Assembly (NCBI RefSeq): GCF_029623955.1
Contig: NZ_JARSBP010000002.1
Location: 1,702,859-1,766,858 of the forward strand
Length of the DNA stretch: 64,000 nucleotides
Source: Mycobacterium sp. 236(2023)
GTDB taxonomy: Bacteria > Actinomycetota > Actinomycetes > Mycobacteriales > Mycobacteriaceae
Direction of reading: 5' to 3'
Part shown: one piece after another, positions 28,874 through 38,276 of the stretch
Layout of the letters: every line of letters starts with the position of its first letter
Numbering within the stretch: position 1 is the stretch's first letter
The notes under the pieces: model-generated
Told to the model about the DNA's origin: nothing
What the model saw: the letters and a program-made list of their open reading frames with translations, nothing else
Databases searched by the model: none
Made by a program: the position numbers and the translations under genes

Positions 28874-29338
28874 GTGTCCACCTCTCTGGCGGTAGTGCGG
28901 CTCGACCGCGACCTTCCGTTGCCCAGCAGGGCGCATGACGGCGACGCGGGAGTCGATCTGTTCAGCTCGCAGGACGTCGAACTGGCGCCCGGTGAGCGGG
29001 CGCTCGTGCCGACCGGCCTGGCGGTGGCGATCCCGCACGGGATGGTCGGCCTGATCCATCCGCGCTCGGGACTTGCTGCGCGCGTAGGGCTTTCGATCGT
29101 CAACAGTCCCGGCACGGTCGACGCGGGCTATCGCGGCGAGATCAAGATCTCTTTGATCAACCTCGACACCACGACACCGATCGTCATCCGCCGGGGAGAC
29201 CGGATTGCGCAGCTTCTGGTGCAGCGCGTCGAACTTCCGGAACTCGTCGAGGTGACATCATTCGACGAGGCGGGGCTTGCCGACACGACTCGCGGGGACG
29301 GCGGCCACGGTTCCTCGGGTGGGCATGCCAGCCTGTAG
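28874..29338 (+). CDS. dut: dUTP diphosphatase (dUTPase)
   Basis: 154 residues, the length of the trimeric mycobacterial enzyme. The five family motifs are present: [12 protein letters not shown] (1), [12 protein letters not shown] (2), [21 protein letters not shown] (3 in parts), [10 protein letters not shown] (4) and the C-terminal arm [15 protein letters not shown] (5). It hydrolyses dUTP to dUMP, keeping uracil out of DNA and feeding dTMP synthesis. Also typical is the ALVPTG and AVAIPHG stretch that includes the mycobacteria-specific loop. GTG start. Followed 15 bases later by the DUF3710 gene, probably one operon. Confidence 0.97.
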   Translation: MSTSLAVVRLDRDLPLPSRAHDGDAGVDLFSSQDVELAPGERALVPTGLAVAIPHGMVGLIHPRSGLAARVGLSIVNSPGTVDAGYRGEIKISLINLDTTTPIVIRRGDRIAQLLVQRVELPELVEVTSFDEAGLADTTRGDGGHGSSGGHASL

Positions 29339-29352
29339 GGGGAGACCAGAAC

Positions 29353-30174
29353 GTGGCTACTGAGGAACGACTGGGTAGACACCGCAGCGAGGGGAACGAA
29401 GTGCCCGAGGAGGTGACGTCGGTGGATATCGACGACGAGGAGCTGGACGGCCCGTTCGACATCGACGACTTCGACGATCCGGCGGTTGCGACGCTGGCGC
29501 GACTGGATCTCGGTTCGGTGCTGATCCCGATGCCCGATGCGGGCCAGGTGCAGGTCGAGCTGAACGAGGCGGGCGCCCCCAGCGCCGTCTGGGTGGTGAC
29601 GCCCCATGGCCGGTTCACCATCGCGGCCTACGCCGCGCCGAAATCGGCCGGCCTGTGGCGCGAGGTCGCCTCAGAGCTGGCGGACTCGCTGCGCAAGGAC
29701 GCGCCGAAGGTCAGCATCGAGGACGGTCCGTGGGGCCGCGAGGTCGTCGGCTCCGCGGGTGAGGACGCCGCGGTGGTGCGGTTCATCGGTGTCGACGGCT
29801 ATCGATGGATGGTCCGCTGCGTCGTCAACGGACCTTTCGCGAGCATGGCCGAACTCGCCGCGCAAGCTCGAAATGCCCTGGCGGACACGGTGGTACGGCG
29901 AGGCGACACCCCGATGCCGGTGCGGACGCCGCTTCCGGTGCAGCTGCCGGAGCCGATGGCCGCCCAGCTGGCCGCCGCGCAGCAGGCGGCTCAGCAGCAA
30001 GCTGCCCAGCAGCAGGGCGGGGCGCAGCAACAGGTGCCCGTGCCCCCGCAGCCGCCGGTGCCCGAGCAGCCTGCACCGCCGACGCAGCTGCAGGACGAAC
30101 CTCCGGCGCCGAATGCGCGCCGCAGCACGCTGGGCTCGGCGATGCAGCAGTTGCGCACCATCACCGGCGGCTAG
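29353..30174 (+). CDS. DUF3710 family protein
   Basis: 273 residues. An acidic N-terminal stretch (VDIDDEELDGPFDIDDFDD) precedes the DUF3710 core (about 50-180) with HGRFTIAAYAAPKSAGLW, VSIEDGPWGREVVG and DGYRWMVRCVVNGPF. The C-terminus is a Gln/Ala/Pro-rich low-complexity tail (AAQQAAQQQAAQQQ) ending RRSTLGSAMQQLRTITGG. GTG start with GGGGAG upstream. No known function; Rv2696c is the M. tuberculosis counterpart beside dut. Probable cotranscription with dut, ended by the hairpin just downstream. Confidence 0.85.
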   Translation: MATEERLGRHRSEGNEVPEEVTSVDIDDEELDGPFDIDDFDDPAVATLARLDLGSVLIPMPDAGQVQVELNEAGAPSAVWVVTPHGRFTIAAYAAPKSAGLWREVASELADSLRKDAPKVSIEDGPWGREVVGSAGEDAAVVRFIGVDGYRWMVRCVVNGPFASMAELAAQARNALADTVVRRGDTPMPVRTPLPVQLPEPMAAQLAAAQQAAQQQAAQQQGGAQQQVPVPPQPPVPEQPAPPTQLQDEPPAPNARRSTLGSAMQQLRTITGG

Positions 30175-30187
30175 TCGAATCGACGAG

Positions 30188-30237
30188 CGTGGGTCCTGTG
30201 CACGGAAAAGGCCACAAAGCCGTACATAAGACCCACG
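30188..30237. terminator. Long bidirectional hairpin between convergent genes
   Basis: Outer arms CGTGGGTC / GACCCACG, continuing inward with CACGG/CCGTA-type pairing and two mismatches to a total stem of about 16 bp around an AAAAGGCC loop. It fills the gap between the DUF3710 stop (30174) and the stop of the convergent hydrolase (30251). Confidence 0.65.
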
Positions 30238-30250
30238 GTCGGCACTCCGG

Positions 30251-30970
30251 CTAGTCGCGATTCTCGACCTCCGTCAGCGCCGCGAGGCACTGGGCGCCGA
30301 GGATTCCCGGGTCTGCACCGATGTCGTCGAGCGTGACGGTCCGCAGGGCGGCCCGTGGCGCTGCGGACACCCATTCGAAGCCGACTTCGAGCGGGTGCAC
30401 TGCGTCGTCGGTGGCCGAAACCACCCCGAGAGGTGCGGACAGCGCCTCCAATTGGCCGCTCGTCGGCGCAGTGAAGGCTGCTGCCTCGTCCATCGCATCG
30501 GGGAGATCGGGCCACTGGCCGAGCCACGAGCGGGTCAACTCGTCGGCAAGCCACTTCGGGCTCGATGCCTGCATCTGCGCCGTCGTGGCCACCAGCCCGT
30601 CGCGGCGCAGGAGGTCCGCGGAGTGTCTGGCGGCCATGGCCGCCGGCGCGGCGTCGGGCGCACCTGTCCAGGCCGGCAACGCCGCCAGCACGGCGACCGC
30701 GCGGCCGGGGTGGGCCAACGCCCATTCGACGGCGACGGCGGCGCCGATCGACACTCCGCCGACGGCTATCGGGTGCGGTGCGGCGGCGCGCGCGGCGTTG
30801 TCGATGTCGTCGCGGTAGCCCGCCACCAACCGGTGCGGTTGCGGCGGCGGTGTCACCACTACCGCACCCACCTCGTGGAGCGCTGTGGAGAAAGCCCGGT
30901 AGACGAAGTCGGCGTCCGACCCTGTACCGGGCAGCAGGACGGTGGTGACACCGCGAAAATCGACCGTCAT
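30251..30970 (-). CDS. Alpha/beta-hydrolase fold protein
   Basis: 239 residues. Oxyanion-region VLLPGTGSDADFVYRAF at the N-terminus, nucleophile Ser in VGGVSIGAAVAVEWAL (G-x-S-x-G), then a possible acid in SATDDAVHP; the final His is not obvious, so it may be a weak or non-canonical hydrolase. Corresponds in order to Rv2695. No export signal. It is divergent from the OB-fold gene across 145 bases. Confidence 0.8.
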   Translation of the reverse strand: MTVDFRGVTTVLLPGTGSDADFVYRAFSTALHEVGAVVVTPPPQPHRLVAGYRDDIDNAARAAAPHPIAVGGVSIGAAVAVEWALAHPGRAVAVLAALPAWTGAPDAAPAAMAARHSADLLRRDGLVATTAQMQASSPKWLADELTRSWLGQWPDLPDAMDEAAAFTAPTSGQLEALSAPLGVVSATDDAVHPLEVGFEWVSAAPRAALRTVTLDDIGADPGILGAQCLAALTEVENRD

Positions 30971-31115
30971 GTTTCGATCGTGCCTGGTCGGGGAAACCCC
31001 TGCCGCGGCGCCCCGCGCAACGCCGTCTCGCGGTTAGCACTTCGGAACCAAGAGGTCTACCGTGGCGTTGGTCTAAGTGAAGCCACAGAGGATTCGCAGA
31101 AGGTCAGGAGAGGCC

Positions 31116-31487
31116 ATGGCTACGGCCGAGGGATATCTTCGACGGCTCACGCGCCGATTGACTGAAGATCCAGAGCAGCTGGATGTCGAGGAGCTGAGCG
31201 ACGAAGCCGCCAGCACCGGCGCGCAGAAGGCCATCGACTGTCAGCGCGGGCAGGAAGTGACCATGATCGGCACCCTGCGCAGCGTCGAGTGCAACGGCAA
31301 GAGCTGCGCGGGCGGCGTGAAGGCCGAACTGTTCGACGGCACCGACACCGTGATGCTGGTGTGGCTGGGCCAGCGGCGCATCCCGGGCATCGAATCCGGG
31401 CGCACCCTGAAGGTGCACGGTCGCGTCGGCAAGCTCGACAACGGCACCAAGGCGATCTACAACCCCCACTACGAGATTCAGAAGTGA
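31116..31487 (+). CDS. OB-fold nucleic-acid-binding protein (Rv2694c-like)
   Basis: 123 residues. After a basic N-terminus (YLRRLTRRLTEDPEQLD) comes a small OB-fold (about 45-120), with VTMIGTLRSVECN, VKAELFDGTDTVMLVWLGQRR and LKVHGRVG strands, resembling the single-strand-binding OB fold of RecG/RecJ-type proteins. GGAGAGG precedes ATG 31116. Its stop overlaps the GTG of the DUF3159 gene (GTGA), so translational coupling is likely. Function unknown. Confidence 0.82.
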   Translation: MATAEGYLRRLTRRLTEDPEQLDVEELSDEAASTGAQKAIDCQRGQEVTMIGTLRSVECNGKSCAGGVKAELFDGTDTVMLVWLGQRRIPGIESGRTLKVHGRVGKLDNGTKAIYNPHYEIQK

Positions 31488-32191
31488 GCGACCCCGGTTC
31501 CGATCCGGGCAAGCAGAGCTCACCGGCGCGAGGCGCCGCCGTCCTGGAACAGATGGGCGGCATCAGCGGCCTGATCTATTCGTCGCTGCCCGTGCTCGTG
31601 TTCGTCCCCGTGTCTTCGGCTTTCGGCCTGATGCCGGCCATCGGCGCCGCCCTGGGCGTCGCCACGCTGATCCTGATCTGGCGCCTGATCCGCAAAGAGT
31701 CGGTGCAGCCGGCCATCTCCGGCTTCATGGGTGTCGGCATCAGCGCGCTGATCGCCTATCTGGTGGGCGCGTCGAAAGGCTACTTCCTGCTGGGCATCTG
31801 GACGTCGCTGATCTGGGCCGTGGTGTTCACGCTGTCCGTCGTGATCCGCAGGCCCGTGGTCGGCTACATCTGGGGCTGGGTCAACACCCACGATCGCCGC
31901 TGGCGCGAGGTGCGTTCGGCCGTCTTGGCTTTCGACGTCGCGACGATGGTGTGGGTGGCGGTGTTCGCATCGCGGTTCGTGGTCCAGCACCACCTCTACG
32001 ACGCGGACCAGACGGGGTGGCTCGGCGTCGCCCGGATCGCGATGGGCTGGCCGCTGACGGCAGTGGCGGCCCTGGTGACCTACTTCGCGATCCGCAAGGC
32101 GCAGCGCGCCGTCCGTGAGGCGGGGTTCGGTGACGCCGAGACGGCTGACGAGCCCGACGACACCAACGATCCGGTGCGCAAACCGAACTGA
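31484..32191 (+). CDS. DUF3159 membrane protein
   Basis: 235 residues with five or six transmembrane helices (first LIYSSLPVLVFVPVSSAFGL, then IGAALGVATLILIWRLI, FMGVGISALIAYLVGA and others), matching DUF3159 and Rv2693c. A charged C-terminal tail is cytoplasmic. Start GTG overlaps the previous stop by four bases. Function unknown; the operon link to an OB-fold protein is conserved in mycobacteria by memory. Confidence 0.83.
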   Translation: MSDPGSDPGKQSSPARGAAVLEQMGGISGLIYSSLPVLVFVPVSSAFGLMPAIGAALGVATLILIWRLIRKESVQPAISGFMGVGISALIAYLVGASKGYFLLGIWTSLIWAVVFTLSVVIRRPVVGYIWGWVNTHDRRWREVRSAVLAFDVATMVWVAVFASRFVVQHHLYDADQTGWLGVARIAMGWPLTAVAALVTYFAIRKAQRAVREAGFGDAETADEPDDTNDPVRKPN

Positions 32192-32193
32192 CG

Positions 32194-32859
32194 TCAGCGC
32201 TGCTGTGGATGCAGCAGCAGCTCGCGGAGTTCGTCTTCGGCGTCGGCCGCGGCGACGAACAGCAGCTCGTCGCCTCCCTCCAATGGTTCGTCCCGCTCGG
32301 GCACGATGACCCGCGGACCCCTCAGGATGGTCACCAGCGTCGCGTCGCGGGGCAGCTCGAGACGTTTGACGGGCTTGCCGCCCCACGGGGTGTCGTCGGG
32401 CAGCGTGATCTCGACCAGATTGGCCTGCCCTTTGCGGAATTCCATCAGGCGGACCAGATCGCCCACCGACACCGCCTCTTCCACGAGAGACGCGAGCATG
32501 CGCGGCGTCGACACCGCGACGTCGACACCCCAGGCCTCGTCGAAGAGCCATTCGTTGCGGGGGTCGTTGACGCGGGCCACCACGCGGGCGACGGCGAATT
32601 CGGTCTTGGACAGCAGGCTCAGGACGACGTTGGCCTTGTCGTCACCGGTCGCGGCGATGACTACGTCGAAGTCCTGCAGGTTCACCGATTCGAGCAGGCT
32701 GAGCTCGCACGCGTCGCCGAGGCGCCAGTGCGCGGCGGGGATGTCGTCGACGTCGATGTGATCGGGATTGCGTTCCAGCAGCGTGACGTCATGGGAGTCG
32801 ACGAGCTCGCGGGCGATGGAACGGCCGACGGCTCCCGCTCCGGCAATGGCGACTTTCAC
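32194..32859 (-). CDS. ceoC: Potassium-uptake regulator CeoC/TrkA family
   Basis: 221 residues: an N-terminal RCK/KTN domain with dinucleotide-binding VAIAGAGAVGRSIARELVD and acidic VTLLERNPDHID strand end, then a C-terminal RCK_C domain (LPDDTPWGGKPVKRLELP, TILRGPRVIVPERDE). TrkA-type subunits gate membrane potassium transporters in response to NAD(H) or ATP. It pairs with ceoB 30 bases upstream, an operon also present in M. tuberculosis (Rv2691-Rv2692). No Trk/Ktr membrane subunit is adjacent; an APC permease lies divergently upstream. Confidence 0.92.
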   Translation of the reverse strand: MKVAIAGAGAVGRSIARELVDSHDVTLLERNPDHIDVDDIPAAHWRLGDACELSLLESVNLQDFDVVIAATGDDKANVVLSLLSKTEFAVARVVARVNDPRNEWLFDEAWGVDVAVSTPRMLASLVEEAVSVGDLVRLMEFRKGQANLVEITLPDDTPWGGKPVKRLELPRDATLVTILRGPRVIVPERDEPLEGGDELLFVAAADAEDELRELLLHPQQR

Positions 32860-32889
32860 TGAATTGCTCCTCGCGTCCGCACCATGAGG

Positions 32890-33561
32890 TCAGGCCTCCG
32901 GGTCTTCGCTCGGCGGCAATGCGGCGATCGCCAGGGCTTCGGCGATGTGTCCGGAGATCGCGGCCAGGTACACCTGGTCGCCGGCCTGGATGACGGTCTT
33001 GGCGTCGGGGAGCAGCCCGGCGCCGAAGCGGATCAGGAAGGCGACGCGGCCTGCCGTCGCGGTCTCGAGTTCGTTGAGGCGCCGACCCACCCAGTCTTCG
33101 TGCAGTGCCAGTTCGGTCACCCCCACGTTGCCTGTGGGATCGCGCCATTTCGTGGTCTCGGTCTCACGGGTCAGGACGTTGAGCAGCCGGTCGGTGGTCC
33201 AGGGCACGGTGGCCACCGTCGGAATGCCGAGCCGTTCGTAGACCGCCGCGCGCTTGGCGTCGTAGATGCGCGCGACGACACGCTGCACGCCGAACGTCTC
33301 GCGGGCAACGCGCGCGGAGATGATGTTCGAGTTGTCGCCGGACGACACCGCCGCGAACGCCGACGCACCTTCGATGCCCGCCCGGATCAGCACGTCGCGG
33401 TCGAACCCCATGCCGAGGACCCGCTCGCCGGGGAAATCGGGGGAGAGCCGATGGAATGCGGTGCCGTCGCGGTCGATCACGGCGACGTCGTGGCCGATCC
33501 TGGCCAAGCTGTCCGACAGGGATGCGCCGACACGGCCGCACCCCATCACCACTACACGCAC
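32890..33561 (-). CDS. ceoB: Potassium-uptake regulator CeoB/TrkA family
   Basis: 223 residues, RCK domain with VVVMGCGRVGASLSDSLARI at the N-terminus, VAVIDRDGTAFHRL, ARIYDAKRAAVYERLGIPTV and a C-terminal RCK_C domain. It starts at GTG 33561 after AAAGGA; the upstream in-frame ORF is low-complexity and overlaps the APC permease promoter. It forms an operon with ceoC and probably a heteromer. Divergent to the permease gene across 100 bases, so joint regulation is plausible. Confidence 0.92.
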   Translation of the reverse strand: MRVVVMGCGRVGASLSDSLARIGHDVAVIDRDGTAFHRLSPDFPGERVLGMGFDRDVLIRAGIEGASAFAAVSSGDNSNIISARVARETFGVQRVVARIYDAKRAAVYERLGIPTVATVPWTTDRLLNVLTRETETTKWRDPTGNVGVTELALHEDWVGRRLNELETATAGRVAFLIRFGAGLLPDAKTVIQAGDQVYLAAISGHIAEALAIAALPPSEDPEA

Positions 33562-33661
33562 CTGAGGGTCCTTTCCCGGCCGAGGCTGCTGCAAAACCCG
33601 CGCCATCGGAACGCTACCGCTTTCCGACGACTCGTGGCCTTCGGGCTTAGTGTTGGCACTC

Positions 33662-35656
33662 GTGTCCAAGCTTTCGACCGTCGCGCGGCGGTTGGTGCTG
33701 GGCCGGCCGTTCCGCAGCGACAAGCTGTCGCACACGCTGCTACCCAAGCGGATAGCGCTGCCGGTCTTCGCCTCCGATGCTCTCTCCTCGGTCGCCTACG
33801 CCCCGGAGGAGATCTTCCTGGTGCTGTCGGTGGCCGGGCTGGCCGCCTACTCGATGGCGCCGTGGATCGGCCTGGTGGTCGCCGGGGTCATGATCATCGT
33901 GATCGCGAGCTATCGGCAGAACGTGCATGCCTATCCGTCGGGTGGTGGTGACTACGAGGTCGTCACCACCAACCTCGGGCCTACCGCGGGTCTGACGGTC
34001 GCGAGCGCGCTGCTGGTCGACTACGTGCTGACCGTGGCGGTGTCGATGTCGTCGGCGATGTCGAACATCGGGTCCGCGATCCCGTTCGTCAACGACCACA
34101 AGGTGCTCTTCGCCGTGACGGCCATCATGCTGCTGGCGGCAATCAACATGCGCGGCATCCGTGAGTCGGGGACCGCGTTCGCCATTCCCACCTATGCCTT
34201 CATGTTCGGCATGCTCATCATGCTCGGCTGGGGCTTCTTCCAGATCTATGTTCTGGGAACGCCGTTGAAAGCCGAGTCGGCGGATTTCGAGATGCATTCC
34301 GAGCACGGCGACATTCTCGGTTTCGCGCTGGTGTTCCTCGTCGCGCGCGCGTTCTCGTCCGGCAGCGCGGCGCTGACCGGTGTCGAGGCGATCAGCAACG
34401 GGGTGCCGGCGTTCCGGAAACCCAAGTCCCGCAACGCCGCGACCACGCTGTTGTTGCTCGGCGCGATCTCGATCACGCTGTTCATGGGCATCATCATGCT
34501 GGCCAAGGCGACGGGGGTGCAGATCGCCGAACGCCCGCAGGAACAGTTGGTCGGTGCGCCGGAGAACTACCACCAGCGCACCCTGATCGCGCAGCTGGCC
34601 GACGCGGTGTTCCATGACTTCCCGGTCGGTCTCTACCTGATCGCGGGCGTGACTGCCTTGATCCTGGTGCTCGCCGCCAACACCGCGTTCAACGGCTTCC
34701 CGGTGCTGGGATCGATTCTGGCGCAGGACCGTTTCCTGCCGCGTCAGTTGCACACCCGCGGCGACCGGCTGGCATTCTCGAACGGCATCCTGTTCCTGGC
34801 GTTCGGCGCCGTCGCCTTCGTGGTGGCATTCCAGGCTGAGGTCACGTCACTGATCCAGCTCTACATCGTCGGTGTCTTCGTGTCGTTCACGCTGAGTCAG
34901 ATCGGCATGGTGCGGCACTGGACCCGGCTGCTGCGCACCGAGACGGACGCGGCCGCGCGCGGCCGGATGATGCGGGCGCGGGTCATCAACACCATCGGAT
35001 TCGTCTGTACCGGAACGGTGTTGATCATCGTCGTCGTCACCAAGTTCCTCGTCGGGGCGTGGATCGCGATCCTGGCGATGGGTGCGCTGTTCGTGATCAT
35101 GAAGATGATCCACAAGCATTACGCGTCGGTGAGCCGCGAACTGGAGGCGCGGGCCGCCGAGACCGAGGACATCGTGCTGCCCAGTCGCAACCACGCCGTC
35201 GTGCTGGTGTCGAACGTCCACATGCCGACGCTGCGCGCGCTGGCCTACGCGCGGGCCACCCGGCCTGACGTACTGGAGGCGATCACCGTCAGCGTCGACG
35301 ACGCCGAAACCCGTCAGCTGGTGCACAAGTGGGAGAACAGCGATATCAGCGTGCCGCTGAAGGTGATCGCCTCGCCGTACCGCGAGATCACCCGGCCGGT
35401 CCTCGACTACGTCAAACGGGTCGGCAAGGACTCGCCGCGCACCGTGGTCACGGTGTTCATTCCCGAGTACGTCGTGGGCCACTGGTGGGAACAGGTGCTG
35501 CACAACCAGAGTGCGTTGCGGTTGAAGGGACGTCTGCTGTTCGAGCCGAACGTGATGGTGACGTCGGTGCCGTGGCAGCTGTCGTCGTCCGAGCGACTGA
35601 AGAAGGAGGCGCCACAGTCGGCGCCCGGTGATGCGCGTAAAGGAATCCTGGATTGA
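33662..35656 (+). CDS. APC-superfamily amino-acid permease (Rv2690c-like)
   Basis: 664 residues. Around twelve transmembrane helices occupy residues 25-490, opening with IALPVFASDALSSVAYAPEE (the conserved unwound TM1 region of LeuT-fold permeases). The C-terminal 170 residues form a soluble, cytoplasmic USP-like domain (VLVSNVHMPTLRALAYARAT). Large APC proteins with such a tail include the KUP-like and cyclic-di-AMP-regulated permeases, so it may import potassium or amino acids; the location beside ceoB/ceoC favours potassium. GTG 33662 fits homologues (VSKLSTVARR); GTG 33650 is also in frame. The stop overlaps the next gene by four bases. Confidence 0.87.
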   Translation: MSKLSTVARRLVLGRPFRSDKLSHTLLPKRIALPVFASDALSSVAYAPEEIFLVLSVAGLAAYSMAPWIGLVVAGVMIIVIASYRQNVHAYPSGGGDYEVVTTNLGPTAGLTVASALLVDYVLTVAVSMSSAMSNIGSAIPFVNDHKVLFAVTAIMLLAAINMRGIRESGTAFAIPTYAFMFGMLIMLGWGFFQIYVLGTPLKAESADFEMHSEHGDILGFALVFLVARAFSSGSAALTGVEAISNGVPAFRKPKSRNAATTLLLLGAISITLFMGIIMLAKATGVQIAERPQEQLVGAPENYHQRTLIAQLADAVFHDFPVGLYLIAGVTALILVLAANTAFNGFPVLGSILAQDRFLPRQLHTRGDRLAFSNGILFLAFGAVAFVVAFQAEVTSLIQLYIVGVFVSFTLSQIGMVRHWTRLLRTETDAAARGRMMRARVINTIGFVCTGTVLIIVVVTKFLVGAWIAILAMGALFVIMKMIHKHYASVSRELEARAAETEDIVLPSRNHAVVLVSNVHMPTLRALAYARATRPDVLEAITVSVDDAETRQLVHKWENSDISVPLKVIASPYREITRPVLDYVKRVGKDSPRTVVTVFIPEYVVGHWWEQVLHNQSALRLKGRLLFEPNVMVTSVPWQLSSSERLKKEAPQSAPGDARKGILD

Positions 35657-36852
35657 GTGCCGACGAGCTGACACTGACCACCGTGGCCGCCGCCAACGGC
35701 GGCAGTTGCGTTGCGCGGCACGACGGCCGGGTGGTGTTCGTCCGTTACGCCTTGCCTGGCGAAACGGTCCGCGCCCGCCTGGTCGGGGAGCGCGGCTCCT
35801 ATTGGAACGCCGAGGCCGTCGAGGTTCTTGAGCCGTCGCCCGACCGGATCGACTCGCTGTGCCCGATCGCCGGCGTGGACGGCTCTGGTTGTTGTGACCT
35901 GGCCTTCGCCGAGCCTGCCGCGGTGCGCCGTATCAAGGGTGCGGTGGTCGCCAATCAGCTTGCGCGCCTTGGCGGTTACCAGTGGCAGGACGAATCGGAG
36001 GCGTCGGCGGAGCCGGTCGGTGCCGCGGGCGCGACGGGCTGGCGGACCAGGGTGCGCCTCGACACGTCCGAGGGGTGCGCAGGGTTCCACCGCTATCACA
36101 GCGGCGATCTCGTGCACCGGCTGGACTGCGCGCAGTTGCCCGAGGGAATGCTGGACGGGGTGGCCGAGACGCGATGGCCACAGGGCACAGCGGTGCACGT
36201 CGTGATCGACGACGACGGGAACCGGCACATCGTGGTGGCTGGGCGCGGGCAGAAAACCACCGTGGCCGAGGGTGATTACGAGGCCGTGCAGCGCGTCGCG
36301 GGACGCACCTGGCGTGTGCCGGCGACGGCGTTCTGGCAGGCGCACCGGGATGCGCCCGCTCTCTACAGCGCGCTCGTCATGGAGTGGGCTCGGTTGGAGC
36401 CGGGGATGTCGGCGTGGGATCTGTACGGCGGCGCAGGGGTTTTCGCCGCGGCGCTGGCCGATGCCGTCGGTACCGCCGGCAGTGTGCTGACCGTCGACAC
36501 GTCGCGGGGAGCATCACGATCGGCGCGAGCAGCGCTGGCCGACCTCGGAAACGTCTCGGTGGTGACCGATTCGGTGCGTCGCGCCCTTGCGGGTCAGCGG
36601 AACCGCGCCGACGTCGCGGTGCTCGACCCGCCCCGCACGGGCGCCGGCCGTGAGGTGATCGATCTGCTGGCGGCCGCGGAGGTGCCACGGGTCATCCACA
36701 TCGGCTGTGAGGCAGCGTCTTTCGCACGTGATGTGGGCTTGTACCGCAAACACGGATATGAGGTGGAGCAGCTGCGGGTGTACGACTCCTTCCCGCTGAC
36801 GCACCACGTGGAATGTGTGGCCGTGCTGCAGCGGCCGCCCGGTGGCGATTAA
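35653..36852 (+). CDS. 23S rRNA/tRNA uracil-5-methyltransferase (TrmA/RlmD family)
   Basis: 399 residues. N-terminal TRAM OB fold (about 1-55), a cysteine cluster (CPIAGVDGSGCC plus a later LDCAQL) consistent with the [4Fe-4S] cluster of RlmCD/RlmD, then the SAM domain with WDLYGGAGVFAAALA, the ADVAVLDPPRTGAG loop and VIHIGCEAASFARD, whose cysteine is the catalytic nucleophile. It makes m5U in rRNA or tRNA. Starts at a TTG whose T overlaps the previous stop (TTGA), the only start giving TRAM homology. Translational coupling to the permease is likely. Confidence 0.87.
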   Translation: MSADELTLTTVAAANGGSCVARHDGRVVFVRYALPGETVRARLVGERGSYWNAEAVEVLEPSPDRIDSLCPIAGVDGSGCCDLAFAEPAAVRRIKGAVVANQLARLGGYQWQDESEASAEPVGAAGATGWRTRVRLDTSEGCAGFHRYHSGDLVHRLDCAQLPEGMLDGVAETRWPQGTAVHVVIDDDGNRHIVVAGRGQKTTVAEGDYEAVQRVAGRTWRVPATAFWQAHRDAPALYSALVMEWARLEPGMSAWDLYGGAGVFAAALADAVGTAGSVLTVDTSRGASRSARAALADLGNVSVVTDSVRRALAGQRNRADVAVLDPPRTGAGREVIDLLAAAEVPRVIHIGCEAASFARDVGLYRKHGYEVEQLRVYDSFPLTHHVECVAVLQRPPGGD

Positions 36853-36919
36853 GATGTTCGGCAGGTGTGCCGGGAAGTCTGGTCGGCGTTATTCGTCGAC
36901 GACTATGTGAGGCAGGCTC

Positions 36920-38248
36920 GTGACACCAGATCCCCGTGCACGTCGTATCCGCAACGCCCTCTTCTCCCGTGGCTCCTGGTCGGAGACCAGCAGGGTCAGC
37001 GAGATCCTGCGCAAGGAGACCGTCGGCGGCGTCATTCTGCTGATCGCTGCCGCGGCGGCATTGATCTGGGCCAACTCACCGTGGTCGGACAGTTATTTCG
37101 GGCTGCGGGATGCGGTGGTGGGCGGTCAGTGGTTCGGCCTGCACCTCGACCTGAGCATCGGGGAGTGGGCGGCCGACGGTCTGCTGGCGATCTTCTTCCT
37201 CGTGGTCGGTCTCGAGCTCAAACGCGAGTTCGTGGCGGGCGATCTGCGCGACCCGGCCCGCGCCGCGCTGCCCATCGCCGCCGCGGTGGGCGGCATGGTG
37301 GTGCCCGCCCTGATCTTCGTCCTGGTCAACCTCAACACCGGCGACGGTGCGTTGCGCGGCTGGGCGATTCCCACAGCCACCGACATTGCGTTTGCGGTGG
37401 CCGTGCTCGCGGTGATCTCCACCCATCTGCCGTCGGCGCTGCGCACCTTCCTGTTGACGCTGGCGGTGGTCGACGATCTGCTCGCGATCACGATCATCGC
37501 GGTGTTCTACACCGAGGACATCAAGATCGTGGCGCTCGGCTTGGCCGTCATTCCGCTGGCGCTGTTCGCTCTGTGTGTGCAGCGCGGCGTGCAGGCGTGG
37601 TGGGTGTTGGCGCCGCTGGCGATCGCCACCTGGGTGCTGATGCACGAGTCCGGCGTGCACGCCACCGTCGCGGGTGTGCTCCTGGGCTTCATGGTTCCGG
37701 TGCGGCGTTCGGCGACGCGCGGCGGTCAGGAACTCGACGCGGGGATGGCGGAGCATTTCGAGCACCGCCTGCGGCCGATTTCGGCGGGCCTGGCGATCCC
37801 CGTCTTCGCGTTCTTTGCCGCCGGGGTGAGCATCGGCGGCGCCGACGGTCTGGTGCGGGCACTGGGTGACCCGATCACCCTCGGCATCATCGGTGGCCTG
37901 GTCCTGGGCAAGCCGATCGGGATCTTCGGGACGACCAGGGTGCTGTCGGCCGTGACGCGCGCCGATCTGGACTCGTCGTTGCGTTGGGTCGATGTGATCG
38001 GGGTGTCCATGCTGGCCGGCATCGGGTTCACGGTCTCGCTGCTGATCGGTGATCTCGCTTACGGGTTGGGGTCAGAACGTGACGAATTCGTAAAGATCGG
38101 CGTGTTGGCCGGATCGCTGTTGGCAGCCGTTCTGGCGTCAGTGGTTCTACTCACCAGAAACGCCACCTACCGGCGCATTCATCGCGCTGAGACGGTCGAC
38201 GACGACCGTGACGGGATCCCCGACATCTACCAGACTCGACAGGACTGA
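36920..38248 (+). CDS. nhaA: Na+/H+ antiporter NhaA
   Basis: 442 residues with about 12 transmembrane helices. The functional Asp pair is in [19 protein letters not shown], and the conserved [14 protein letters not shown] loop is intact. The C-terminal tail (about 40 residues) is cytoplasmic and charged. It exports sodium in exchange for protons for pH and salt homeostasis. Not found at this spot in M. tuberculosis, where ABC and arsenic genes lie, so it marks species-specific content. Ends 29 bases before dxs. Confidence 0.93.
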   Translation: MTPDPRARRIRNALFSRGSWSETSRVSEILRKETVGGVILLIAAAAALIWANSPWSDSYFGLRDAVVGGQWFGLHLDLSIGEWAADGLLAIFFLVVGLELKREFVAGDLRDPARAALPIAAAVGGMVVPALIFVLVNLNTGDGALRGWAIPTATDIAFAVAVLAVISTHLPSALRTFLLTLAVVDDLLAITIIAVFYTEDIKIVALGLAVIPLALFALCVQRGVQAWWVLAPLAIATWVLMHESGVHATVAGVLLGFMVPVRRSATRGGQELDAGMAEHFEHRLRPISAGLAIPVFAFFAAGVSIGGADGLVRALGDPITLGIIGGLVLGKPIGIFGTTRVLSAVTRADLDSSLRWVDVIGVSMLAGIGFTVSLLIGDLAYGLGSERDEFVKIGVLAGSLLAAVLASVVLLTRNATYRRIHRAETVDDDRDGIPDIYQTRQD

Positions 38249-38276
38249 CGTCGCGGCCCGTGCGTAGACTGGCCTA